From: Larkinella knui
GTDB lineage: Bacteria; Bacteroidota; Bacteroidia; Cytophagales; Spirosomataceae
Length of the DNA stretch: 64,000 bases
NCBI RefSeq assembly: GCF_003858645.1
Contig: NZ_RQJP01000002.1
Span: 434,001-498,000 of the forward strand
Direction: 5' to 3'
A program made the translations under genes and the position numbers. Of the stretch, positions 16,602 through 25,015 are shown one piece after another (within the stretch, counting starts at the first letter, position 1; each line of letters opens with the position of its first letter). Under the pieces are notes generated by a model that ran no database searches, was not told where the DNA came from, and saw only the letters and a list, made by a program, of their open reading frames with translations.

Positions 16602-19361
16602 TTATTCAAATGCCCGGCGAATGATGTCGGCTTGCTCCTGGCTGTGAATTTTGGAATATCCGGTTGCGGGCGACGCACTGTTCTTGCGCGTAATGGAGCG
16701 CATTTTCAAGTCCGGCACCGTACGCAACAAATACGTCCACGCGCCCATGTTCGATGGTTCCTCCTGAACCCAGATCAACTCGACATTTTTATCATATTTC
16801 GACAAAACCGCATCGAGTTGTTTTTGCGGGAACGGGTGCAATTGCTCCAACCGGACAATGGCGACGTCTTCCCGCTTATCGGCCTGCTGTTTTTCGAGCA
16901 GTTCATAGTAAATCTTCCCGCTGCAGAGCAAAATCCGTTTCACTTTTTTACCCGTTGCAAATCCATCGGGAAGCACTTCTTTGAAACTACCCTTGGTAAG
17001 ATCTTCCAGTGGGGAAACTACTTGCGGATGGCGCAATAATGACTTGGGCGACATCACCACCAGCGGTTTGCGGAACGGCCAGGCCAACTGCCGGCGCATC
17101 AGGTGAAAGAAGTTGGCCGGCGTGGTGACGTTGGCAACCACCATATTGTATTCGGCAGAAAGTTGCAGATAGCGTTCCGGACGGGCGTTGGAGTGTTCCG
17201 GTCCCTGCCCTTCATAGCCGTGTGGCAAGAGCATCACCAGGCCGTTCATCAGGCCCCATTTCGACTCACCGGACGACACGAACTGATCGATAATGACCTG
17301 GGCGCCGTTGGAGAAATCACCAAACTGGGCTTCCCAGATGACCAGAGCATGAGGTGCCGCCATCGAATAGCCGAACTCGAAGCCCAGCACACCGTATTCC
17401 GACAGCAGCGAATTATAAATCTGCATTTTCTGCTGGTCATCCTGAATGTGATCGAGCGAGCTGTACGACTCGTTGGTTTCGGAGTCGTGCAAAACGGCGT
17501 GACGGTGCGAGAACGTGCCCCGCTGCACATCCTGTCCGCTTAAGCGAACCACTTTATTTTCGGACAGAATCGAACCGTAAGCCAGCAATTCAGCCGTTCC
17601 CCAGTTGACCTGTTTCGTTTCAAAAAGCATCTGCCGACGGTCTTTCAGCAGTTTATCGATTTGCTTGAGCGGCTTGAAACCGTTCGGAATCGTGACAAGG
17701 GCGTTGCCGATTTTTTCGAGCGTTTCCAGCGGAACACCGGTTTCGGGCGACTGGTCGAAATCGGCGGGCGTGCTCACCCGCAATTCAGCCCATTCCCGGT
17801 CCAGACGGAGCGGTTTGTAGGGAATTTCGGCTTTCTGCTTCACCATATCGAGCCGGTCCTGCAATTCTTTTTTGAATTCGGCGTCCATGGTCGAGGCCAG
17901 TTGAGCATCCACCTCACCCCGCTCGATCAGACTTTTGTTATAAATTTCGCGCGGATTGGCGTGCTTTTCGATGATGTTATACATCGTCGGCTGGGTAAAT
18001 TTCGGCTCATCCGACTCGTTGTGCCCGTAGCGACGGTAACACACCATATCGATAAAGACGTCCCGGTTGAATTTTTCGCGGAATTCAACCGCCAGTTTAG
18101 CACAGAAAACCACCGCTTCCGGATCATCGCCGTTGACGTGAAAAATCGGTGCATCGATAATTTTGGCAACATCCGAGCAGTAAATCGACGAACGGGCGTC
18201 TTCAAAATCCGTTGTAAAACCGACCTGGTTGTTGATCACAAAATGGAGGGTTCCCCCCGTTTGATAACCAGCCAGTTTAGCCATCTGGGTCACTTCATAC
18301 ACAATGCCCTGACCCGCCACGGCGGCATCGCCATGGATCAGAATCGGCATGATCTTGTCGAAATTACCCGCGTATTCCTCATCCGCCTGCGCCCGGACAA
18401 ACCCTTCGATAATGGGATTAACCGCTTCGAGGTGCGACGGATTGGGTGCCAGTTTCAGACTAATTTGCTTGCCGGTCGACGATTCGATCAGGCTCGAGTA
18501 ACCCAGGTGGTATTTGACATCACCGTCACCAAAAACCTGGTCGGGAACATTGCCTTCAAAACCGCTAAAAACGCTTTCGTAGGATTTACCCAGAATGTTG
18601 ACCAGCACGTTCAGACGACCGCGGTGGGCCATACCGATCATCACTTCCTCAACACCCAGTTCCGATGCATAATTAATGATGGCATCCAGCGCCGGAATTG
18701 TGGTTTCACCGCCTTCGAGCGAAAAGCGTTTCTGACCTAAATATTTGGTATGCAGGAAGTTCTCAAAAACCGTTGCTTCGTTCAGTTTCTCCAGAATCCG
18801 CTTTTTCTCGTCAATCGTTGGATCAAATACGAGCGCTTCTTTTTCAATTTTATTTCGAAGCCAGTTCTTGACGTCGATCTCGCGGATGTACATATACTCG
18901 AAACCAATGGTTCCGGCATAAATTTTCTCCAGCGATTCCATGATTTTCCGCAACGAACTCGGCCCGATTCCCAGCAGGCTTCCGGCTTCAAATACCGTGT
19001 CGAGATCCGCTTCCGTCAGCGCATAATCCTCCAGACCAATCCGCGGATTGCGGTCTTTCCGGTTACGGATGGGGTTGGTTTTGGCCAGCAGGTGACCCCG
19101 CGAACGATAGGCTTTTATCAGACTGGCTACCGATACTTCCTTTTCAGCGTGTTTGGTGTCAATAACGGGTTTTGAAGTGGCCTGGTCGGCACTGGCGTGG
19201 CCGTTGCCATTTCCATTTTCGCCATACGATTGGGAAAATTCAAACCCTTCAAAAAATTTTTGCCAGCTTCCATCCACCGAGCCAGGATCTTGCTTGTAGG
19301 CCCGGTATAAATCGTCGATGTAGGCTGCTTCAGAGTTAGCTATATACGAGAATCTGTCCAT
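16602..19361 (-). CDS. sucA: 2-oxoglutarate dehydrogenase E1 component
   Basis: A 919-residue thiamin-diphosphate enzyme that decarboxylates 2-oxoglutarate and succinylates the E2 lipoyl arm in the TCA cycle. The N-terminal segment SYIANSEAAYIDDLYRAYKQ is the E2-contacting peptide typical of OdhA/SucA. Visible motifs include MAHRGRLNVLVNILGK, HGDAAVAGQGIVYE, DMVCYRRYGHNESDEP (ThDP/Mg site) and the C-terminal domain with WVQEEPSNMGAW. Length is normal for the family. It is the first gene of an E1-E2 operon read leftward, with a -7 box TAACTTTG 29 nt upstream of the start codon. Confidence 0.96.
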   Translation of the reverse strand: MDRFSYIANSEAAYIDDLYRAYKQDPGSVDGSWQKFFEGFEFSQSYGENGNGNGHASADQATSKPVIDTKHAEKEVSVASLIKAYRSRGHLLAKTNPIRNRKDRNPRIGLEDYALTEADLDTVFEAGSLLGIGPSSLRKIMESLEKIYAGTIGFEYMYIREIDVKNWLRNKIEKEALVFDPTIDEKKRILEKLNEATVFENFLHTKYLGQKRFSLEGGETTIPALDAIINYASELGVEEVMIGMAHRGRLNVLVNILGKSYESVFSGFEGNVPDQVFGDGDVKYHLGYSSLIESSTGKQISLKLAPNPSHLEAVNPIIEGFVRAQADEEYAGNFDKIMPILIHGDAAVAGQGIVYEVTQMAKLAGYQTGGTLHFVINNQVGFTTDFEDARSSIYCSDVAKIIDAPIFHVNGDDPEAVVFCAKLAVEFREKFNRDVFIDMVCYRRYGHNESDEPKFTQPTMYNIIEKHANPREIYNKSLIERGEVDAQLASTMDAEFKKELQDRLDMVKQKAEIPYKPLRLDREWAELRVSTPADFDQSPETGVPLETLEKIGNALVTIPNGFKPLKQIDKLLKDRRQMLFETKQVNWGTAELLAYGSILSENKVVRLSGQDVQRGTFSHRHAVLHDSETNESYSSLDHIQDDQQKMQIYNSLLSEYGVLGFEFGYSMAAPHALVIWEAQFGDFSNGAQVIIDQFVSSGESKWGLMNGLVMLLPHGYEGQGPEHSNARPERYLQLSAEYNMVVANVTTPANFFHLMRRQLAWPFRKPLVVMSPKSLLRHPQVVSPLEDLTKGSFKEVLPDGFATGKKVKRILLCSGKIYYELLEKQQADKREDVAIVRLEQLHPFPQKQLDAVLSKYDKNVELIWVQEEPSNMGAWTYLLRTVPDLKMRSITRKNSASPATGYSKIHSQEQADIIRRAFE

Positions 19362-19389
19362 AATTCGGGATCACCCTTGTTCAATTGGC

Positions 19390-19397
19390 AAAGTTAA
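19390..19397 (-). promoter_or_regulatory. Predicted -7 promoter box of sucA
   Basis: Minus-strand TAACTTTG fits TAnnTTTG exactly, 28 bases upstream of the sucA ATG. The -33 region is not convincing. Confidence 0.4.
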
Positions 19398-19500
19398 ACG
19401 ATCAAATAGAAAGATGTCTTCTATTTATTCAATTCTTTATTAATAGACCCGCAGGTTTTGCTTTGGTAACAACACCGATCCGAAATAAGTTAAACAAAAC

Positions 19501-19577
19501 GAAGAGAGGAGGAAAGGTAGAGAAAATAAAAGAAGCTTGTGTGGCTCCCTTTCTCTCTTTCCTTTCCTCCTCTCTTC
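19501..19577. repeat. Long intergenic palindrome between sucA and the response regulator
   Basis: GAAGAGAGGAGGAAAGG at 19501-19517 pairs perfectly with its complement ending at 19577, and the pairing continues imperfectly into GAGAAA. Purine-rich on one arm, pyrimidine-rich on the other. It sits 14 nt from the regulator stop codon. Confidence 0.88.
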
Positions 19578-19591
19578 CGGTGTCCTTCTAA

Positions 19592-20257
19592 TTATACTAA
19601 ATTATTCTTAAACGCATATGCTACCATGCCGGCGGTATTCTTCGTCCCGGTTTTTTCCAATATCCGCAGACGGTGCCCTTCGACGGTACGCGGGCTGAGG
19701 AAGATTTTTTCGCTAATTTCGGCGGTCGATAAGCCTTCGCAGATCAGTTTGAGCACTTCCTTTTCACGCTCCGACAAAAGTACTTTGCTATTATAGAGCG
19801 TGGTGGTCGATGACTGTTTGATTACCGTCGTTTTATTCACCATTTTCCGGTGCATCACCTTGGAAACGAAATCGTTGAGGTACACCCCGTCGTCCATCAC
19901 CTTGTGCACGGCTTTCTCTACTTCGTCCAGATCCGCATCTTTCAGCACATACCCGCTCACGCCTTTTTCCAGCAAATGCAGCACAAAGCGGTCTTCATCG
20001 TGCATGGTCAGCATAATAATCTTGACATCGGGATGGTTTTCCCGGATATACTCCGTGGTGGCAATTCCGTCCATGACCGGCATTTCCAGATCCAGCAGCA
20101 CCACATCGGGCATTCGGCGGGTCAGTTTGTCGATCAGTTCCTGTCCATTGCTCGCTTCGAGCACCAATTCAAAATCCGGCACCTGGCTCAACACGGAAGC
20201 CATTCCTTTCCGGAATAAATTATGATCGTCGGCTAAAGCAATCTTGATTTTTTTCAT
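19592..20257 (-). CDS. NarL/FixJ-family response regulator
   Basis: A 221-residue two-component response regulator. The receiver domain has the acidic pair Asp10-Asp11, phospho-acceptor Asp56 in VVLLDLEMPVMDG and the conserved Lys in GYVLKDAD. A LuxR-type DNA-binding helix-turn-helix follows (LSEREKEVLKLICEGLSTAE, LSPRTVEGHRLRILEKTG). I start at ATG 20257; the frame stays open 39 codons further upstream, but that extension is translated palindrome and is not conserved receiver sequence. It pairs with the histidine kinase just upstream, separated by that palindrome. The regulon is unknown; the adjacent membrane-protein cassettes are obvious candidates for a sensory input. Confidence 0.93.
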   Translation of the reverse strand: MKKIKIALADDHNLFRKGMASVLSQVPDFELVLEASNGQELIDKLTRRMPDVVLLDLEMPVMDGIATTEYIRENHPDVKIIMLTMHDEDRFVLHLLEKGVSGYVLKDADLDEVEKAVHKVMDDGVYLNDFVSKVMHRKMVNKTTVIKQSSTTTLYNSKVLLSEREKEVLKLICEGLSTAEISEKIFLSPRTVEGHRLRILEKTGTKNTAGMVAYAFKNNLV

Positions 20258-20265
20258 GACTTGAC

Positions 20266-20368
20266 GGTTGAAAGGGTTGAATGGTTTAGGATGGTTAAAA
20301 GGGTTGGATGGCTGTACTTCTAACCATTCTAAACCATCTGACCATTTTTTAGCCCTTTTGAACCCCTT
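20266..20368. repeat. Long intergenic palindrome between kinase and regulator genes
   Basis: Arms of about 40 nt pair imperfectly; the best part is ATGGTTTAGGATGGTTA against ATGGTTTAGAATGGTTA in the other arm read backward. Each arm contains several ATGGTT/AAGGGTT units. It fills the 119-nt gap inside a two-component operon and creates a false N-terminal extension of the regulator. Confidence 0.82.
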
Positions 20369-20376
20369 ATTCACTT

Positions 20377-21186
20377 TTACACCGTTTCTACTTCGACCTC
20401 AACTTCCGGTTTCAGATTTTTAACCTGAATATGAATCCGGGAACCACGGCCTTCTTCCACATCGAAGGTAACATGTCCGTCGATGACGTTCAGGCGGCTT
20501 TCGATATTTCGCAATCCTAACCCGCGTTTTTTATCTTTCAGAATTTCGTCCAGATCAAACCCGCGTCCATCGTCGATCACCGAGAGCAGAATACCGTTCG
20601 GCTGGCAGTGCAGATCGATGATGATGTTTTCGGCGTTGGCGTGTTTGATGGCATTGTTGATCAGTTCCTGCGCAATCCGAAACAGGGTCAGATCCAGCTG
20701 CGGAAGCAAGGTCGGCATTTTATCTGAACACGACAACTCGACGTGCACTTCGCCGTTGCTGGCTTTTTCGGCCAGTTCTTCCAAGGCCGAAACCAGACCG
20801 AAGCGTTCGAGGGTCGTGGGCACCAGGTCGCGGCTGATGCGCCGGACGTTGGCGATGGTTTCGTCCAGCAGGGAACGGGTTTTCTGCACCAATACCGTCG
20901 AGCCGGGGTCGTTGTGCTCAACGGTGCGGCCCAACTGATTCAGACTCAATTTAGTAACCGACAGCATCGTCCCGATTTCATCATGCAGATCCTGCGCAAT
21001 CCGCCGGCGTTCGTGTTCCTGAGCCTGAAGGGTTGCGGCCAGGAGTCCCTTGCGGTATTTCTCCTGCCACTCCTTCAGAATCAGTTGCTGGCGGATTTGC
21101 TTTTGCTGGTAATAGGCGACAAAAACGATGATAAAAATCGCCATCACCAGTAAAACGGCCGTTCCTACGGCAATGTATAATTTCAT
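20377..21186 (-). CDS. Sensor histidine kinase, HisKA_3 (NarL-partner) type, without a sensory domain
   Basis: A 269-residue kinase with one N-terminal membrane helix (about residues 4-25), a short coiled linker, a HisKA_3 dimerisation/phosphoacceptor helix (RRRIAQDLHDEIGTML, His in LHDEIG) and a HATPase domain with N-box NNAIKHANA, G1-box DDGRGFD and G2-box GLGLRNIESR. No periplasmic or PAS sensor is present, so the signal probably comes from a partner. The seven-helix protein encoded 110 nt upstream is the natural candidate (inference). I start at ATG 21186 because it begins directly with the hydrophobic helix; the longer frame uses a non-ATG start 45 nt upstream. It phosphorylates, by inference, the response regulator encoded next. 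Confidence 0.92.
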   Translation of the reverse strand: MKLYIAVGTAVLLVMAIFIIVFVAYYQQKQIRQQLILKEWQEKYRKGLLAATLQAQEHERRRIAQDLHDEIGTMLSVTKLSLNQLGRTVEHNDPGSTVLVQKTRSLLDETIANVRRISRDLVPTTLERFGLVSALEELAEKASNGEVHVELSCSDKMPTLLPQLDLTLFRIAQELINNAIKHANAENIIIDLHCQPNGILLSVIDDGRGFDLDEILKDKKRGLGLRNIESRLNVIDGHVTFDVEEGRGSRIHIQVKNLKPEVEVEVETV

Positions 21187-21296
21187 GTCCTCGTTCACAG
21201 CGAGCCCGAAGCAAAATGCTTTTCCATACACGGAAAATAATGTAATTCAATGTGCGAAATATAAAACTCTGGCGCCATATCCACAAGAACGATGTA

Positions 21297-21980
21297 TTAA
21301 ACGGTCATTTGGTCAACCAGCCGAAATTCCCGCCGACGGAGCCAGAAGCTGACGAGCAGGACAATGTAGAAAAAGGCCGAGAATGTGGTAACAATAGTGA
21401 TGTATAACGAATAACTTCCGTTGGAGCTTAAATCGCCGAGTGTCACTTTCACAAACAGAAACACAAACAAGGTTCCGGCCGCGTGTACAATGGCTCCGGC
21501 GCTCACCCAGAACATGGCGTGGATCAATAAGTGCTGCACCTGCATATTGGTCAAAATATAATGGAAATAAAGCAGGGCATAAACAATCATAACGATCCGT
21601 TGAACGCCGAGGGCAATACCGGCAATATGAGTCCAGCTAAAATCATAGATAAACACCAGTAAATAAAGGATATAGCCAGCCACAATAACCGCTTTATTTC
21701 GGCTCGATTTCAGTTCAATGCGGTAGGCCACCGCAATGCAACTCATTTCAACCAATGAATTTAGATTGTAGAGGTAAAGGTTATTCTGCCGAAAAGCCGC
21801 ATGGTGCGTTTGGGCGATACTGATGATCAGGGATAGAAGTAACATTCTGAATAACCAACGACTTGGTGTATTCAGAAAAGAATAATTTACCAGACCCGTT
21901 CCAATGGCCAATAGAAGGAACAGGTCTGGTAAATAAGACTCCGGATACTTTGTTATTAATTGAATATAAGGCTCTAACAT
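21297..21980 (-). CDS. Seven-helix integral membrane protein, copy A (putative sensor partner)
   Basis: A 227-residue inner-membrane protein with about seven predicted hydrophobic segments and a short basic C-terminal tail (WLRRREFRLVDQ). I do not recognise a named family. Two paralogues are in this window (22561-23232 and 63517-64000); all three share a loop with an aromatic-Asn-x-LYN / IYH motif, and a late block FWVSAGAIVHAAGTLFVFLF (pattern FWxSxG...AGTxF). It starts at ATG 21980, 15 nt after the stop of the small CVGIR/CPxxC-type protein gene, and precedes a kinase that lacks any sensor domain. I infer a role as signal receiver for that kinase; a lipid- or quinone-related role cannot be excluded. 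Confidence 0.75.
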   Translation of the reverse strand: MLEPYIQLITKYPESYLPDLFLLLAIGTGLVNYSFLNTPSRWLFRMLLLSLIISIAQTHHAAFRQNNLYLYNLNSLVEMSCIAVAYRIELKSSRNKAVIVAGYILYLLVFIYDFSWTHIAGIALGVQRIVMIVYALLYFHYILTNMQVQHLLIHAMFWVSAGAIVHAAGTLFVFLFVKVTLGDLSSNGSYSLYITIVTTFSAFFYIVLLVSFWLRRREFRLVDQMTV

Positions 21981-21995
21981 GCTCAGAATAATCAA

Positions 21996-22382
21996 TTATC
22001 CATTGCATTGTGGAGGGCATAACGGACCATCGGCCAATTGTCCCTCCCGACCCGCGGGCATGTCTTTCATTCCGGCTTCTGCGGGAACGGATAGCTCCAG
22101 GATTTCCTTGCCGTTTTTGTCGATACCAACCAGCACCACACGCGGCACCAGATGTTCGTTTCCGTTGACTTCTTCCCGGCGTTTGGCGTGATAAACCCGG
22201 ATGCCTACGCAGCCCGGCTGGTTGAGTATCTGTTGCAAATTATCGCTGCCAAAAAACTCGGAACGAACCGTATCTTCCTGCGGAATCTTCTGTTCCTTTT
22301 TGCGTTGCTGATAGGCTCCTTTAAATAGATCGGCTTCTTCTTTTGAAATGAACCGTCCCGCACCGCTGTTTAGAGTACTCAT
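21996..22382 (-). CDS. Uncharacterised small protein with CVGIR core and Cys-Pro C-terminus, copy A
   Basis: A 128-residue, probably cytoplasmic protein with no signal peptide or membrane segment. I recognise no named domain. It is a paralogue of the product at 23257-23661: both have GRFIS/GSFIS near the start, EFFG, then CVGIRVYHAKR, PRVVLVGIDKNGKEI and the tail LADGPLCPPQC. Similar proteins are, from memory, common and unstudied in Bacteroidota. The start is ATG 22382; the longer open frame is not conserved. It has its own predicted promoter at 22431-22461 and lies 15 nt upstream of the seven-helix gene, so the pair is probably co-translated. The conserved Cys could bind metal or be surface-oxidised; this is speculative. 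Confidence 0.75.
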   Translation of the reverse strand: MSTLNSGAGRFISKEEADLFKGAYQQRKKEQKIPQEDTVRSEFFGSDNLQQILNQPGCVGIRVYHAKRREEVNGNEHLVPRVVLVGIDKNGKEILELSVPAEAGMKDMPAGREGQLADGPLCPPQCNG

Positions 22383-22430
22383 GATAAAAAAGAGGTTATA
22401 CTGTAAATAAACACGTTTGAACTCGATGTA

Positions 22431-22461
22431 CAAAGTTGCACAAGCTTGTTATGGAAAGCAA
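22431..22461 (-). promoter_or_regulatory. Predicted promoter of the copy-A signalling cassette
   Basis: On the minus strand TTGC (22458-22461), 19 nt spacer, then CAACTTTG (22431-22438), one mismatch from TAnnTTTG. The spacing fits Bacteroidota promoters; the predicted transcript would start about 42 nt before the small-protein ATG. Confidence 0.4.
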
Positions 22462-22560
22462 TTGAGCCGGGATACCTTTGAGCAAACGGAACGATTCGAA
22501 TCTGCTATTTTAGCCCGCCCTGGCCTTGCCTATTTCTTAATGGGTTATGACTCAGAAAAA

Positions 22561-23232
22561 TCAGGTATAATTTTCTTTATCGTACTTACTCACCCAAAAG
22601 CCTACGGATGAGAAAAGGCAAAAGATTATATACATTATTTGGCGAACCTGCCAATAAAAGTAAAATACACTGTATTCGACTTTTTCAGATAAAACAACTT
22701 TTGCGAATAAAAAAATAAAGAATGTACCAGCGGCTTGTATAATTAGACCGCTGCTCACCCAAAATAAAGAGTGTTTAAGTATGTTTATTATTTTAAGTTC
22801 TGATATAATTGTATTAAAATATAAAATACTAACACCCATACTACATAAATCAGCTATTGTTAGTATACCGGATGAAAATTCAATAGATGACCAAAGGAAT
22901 GTGCCTGAAAAAGCAGATATACAAATTAGTATCGCAATCCACTTCCTGATTCTTATATTGTATACGGCCCGGTAATAAATCAATCCTACTGTAGCTATTT
23001 CAACAAAGCCAAATACATTATATAAATAATGGTTATTGATTTTATAAATAGCTGATAGATTTGAAATGAAGTCCCTGATGAATACCAATATATAGTAAAC
23101 CAAAAGGAACTTCATTGACCTATTTAAGTGCTTTATATAAAAGACACCAATAATAATTGGTATTAAAGTAACAAATTCAATTGCTAGTATTCCATAGTAA
23201 TTAGCGTAATGATTTATTAGCTTTTCTAACAT
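22561..23232 (-). CDS. Seven-helix integral membrane protein, copy B
   Basis: A 223-residue membrane protein with about seven hydrophobic helices, paralogous to copy A: it shares NNHYLYNVFGFVEIAT with the aromatic/LYN loop, and FWVSSGLIIQAAGTFFIFLF late in the chain. Its DNA is visibly much more AT-rich than all neighbouring genes, with long A/T runs, which suggests a different origin or relaxed selection; the partner gene upstream (23257-23661) has normal composition. It starts with an ATG 24 nt after the stop of the copy-B small protein. No catalytic motif is evident. Function is unknown; the sensor-partner role is inferred from linkage to histidine kinases here and at 62-64 kb. Confidence 0.72.
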   Translation of the reverse strand: MLEKLINHYANYYGILAIEFVTLIPIIIGVFYIKHLNRSMKFLLVYYILVFIRDFISNLSAIYKINNHYLYNVFGFVEIATVGLIYYRAVYNIRIRKWIAILICISAFSGTFLWSSIEFSSGILTIADLCSMGVSILYFNTIISELKIINILKHSLFWVSSGLIIQAAGTFFIFLFAKVVLSEKVEYSVFYFYWQVRQIMYIIFCLFSSVGFWVSKYDKENYT

Positions 23233-23256
23233 TTGAGAAGCTATTCTATTTATGAA

Positions 23257-23661
23257 TTAACAAAACTGCGGACACGGCGCTCCATCCGCCAGCGCATCAC
23301 CATCGCCCCTATCCTTCAATCCTTCGGTATCTTCAAAAATATCCGAACCGTCGGCGCGGACACCAACCAGTACCAGACGGGGTTTCAACTCACCCTTGTC
23401 CTGGGTTGTGGGGTCGCCATCGGCATCTTCGTAACGTTTGCCGTAGTAAATCCGGATGCCGACGCAGTCTTTGCGGCCCATGAGTTTATTGATTCGATTG
23501 ATGCCAAAAAACTCGGCCTTCGTAATTTCGTCCGGTTTGAGGCCCAGCTTTCCTTCTTCAAAAGCGCGGTGTTGACGCGTACGGCTTTTGGCGTCGGAAG
23601 CTGATATGAAGGAGCCTACATCGCCGTGAAATTTATCGGAGGGTTTACGCGGTTCTTGCAT
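23257..23661 (-). CDS. Uncharacterised small protein with CVGIR core and Cys-Pro C-terminus, copy B
   Basis: A 134-residue paralogue of the product at 21996-22382. Shared elements in order: GSFIS (about 17), AEFFGINRINKLMG (about 52), CVGIRIYYGKRYEDADGD, LKPRLVLVGVRADGSDI, and the end ADGAPCPQFC. The start is ATG 23661; the frame remains open for 40 more codons, but that part has no counterpart in copy A. It is followed after 24 nt by the seven-helix copy B, making the same small-protein-then-membrane-protein order as copy A. No domain of known function is recognised. Confidence 0.75.
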   Translation of the reverse strand: MQEPRKPSDKFHGDVGSFISASDAKSRTRQHRAFEEGKLGLKPDEITKAEFFGINRINKLMGRKDCVGIRIYYGKRYEDADGDPTTQDKGELKPRLVLVGVRADGSDIFEDTEGLKDRGDGDALADGAPCPQFC

Positions 23662-23854
23662 GGTAGAGCGGTTGATTTGCTTTACCAAGTTAAAATGAAT
23701 TCCAGTGGGATGCGGGGAAGGGTCTGAAAAACAGGTAGAAATACGTAACCATTCAGGGACTATCCCGTATTTTTTCACCATCCGGTAAAAAAAACAGTTC
23801 TTCTTACCGGTTCCTGTATTTCTTCTCTACCATTATTATTATCTTCCCTGCACA

Positions 23855-23958
23855 TTTGCAGAGAGTTAGTCCGTCCTGTCTCCGATAGGATGAGCTGATT
23901 TTCTCATCTCATAGGTTAGGTTTGGAAAAGGCCGGGACATTGTCCAGGCTTTTTTTTT
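23855..23958 (+). ncRNA. Candidate small structured RNA ending in a strong terminator
   Basis: The plus strand here holds a hairpin with stem GATGAG / CTCATC (within 23889-23908) and ends with a textbook terminator: GCC-GGAC / GTCC-GGC hairpin at about 23931-23949 followed by eight or nine T residues. All neighbouring genes are on the minus strand, so nothing known needs this terminator on the plus strand. A CACATTTG at about 23850 is one mismatch from the -7 box TAnnTTTG. No match to 6S, SRP or tmRNA is recognised. The rest of the 384-base gap (23662-24045) holds only this and the following palindrome. Confidence 0.35.
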
Positions 23959-23963
23959 AAATG

Positions 23964-24035
23964 CACGCAGGGAATAAACCGAAATGGCTAACGAAATTCC
24001 GCCCGTTCTGTCCGCTTCGGTTTATTCCCTGCGTG
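23964..24035. repeat. Palindrome/terminator after rfbA
   Basis: A perfect 20-bp inverted repeat, CACGCAGGGAATAAACCGAA at 23964-23983 and its complement at 24016-24035, around a 32-nt loop. It lies 10 nt past the rfbA stop with an A-run to its left, so it can end the galE-rfbB-rfbA transcript. Confidence 0.85.
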
Positions 24036-24045
24036 TTTTCTATCG

Positions 24046-24906
<861 letters not shown>

Positions 24907-24918
24907 AGTTGTGAATGA

Positions 24919-25001
24919 GTGAAAGAGCGAAAGAATGAAAGAGCGAATCGCTCCGCTGTCATACACGTGTGGCGAAGCGATTCACTCTTTCGCTCTTTCA
25001 C
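24919..25001. repeat. Long palindrome inside the rfb run
   Basis: GTGAAAGAGCGAAAGA begins the left arm (24919-24952), and the right arm (24976-25001) is its complement, with an 8-nt insertion, ATGAAAGA, in the left arm only. The arm is made of repeated GAAAGAGC-like units. It sits between rfbB and rfbA, genes of one pathway read in one direction. Confidence 0.88.
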
Positions 25002-25015
25002 CCTTCCGCAATTGA

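Noticed and set aside
20258-20374. 39-codon N-terminal extension of the response regulator
   Set aside because: It is translated palindrome rich in Pro-Phe-Asn repeats; the receiver domain starts normally at the ATG at 20257.
22485-22510. tRNA T-arm-like GATTCGAATC
   Set aside because: No acceptor, D or anticodon arms surround it; it is chance sequence in a promoter gap.
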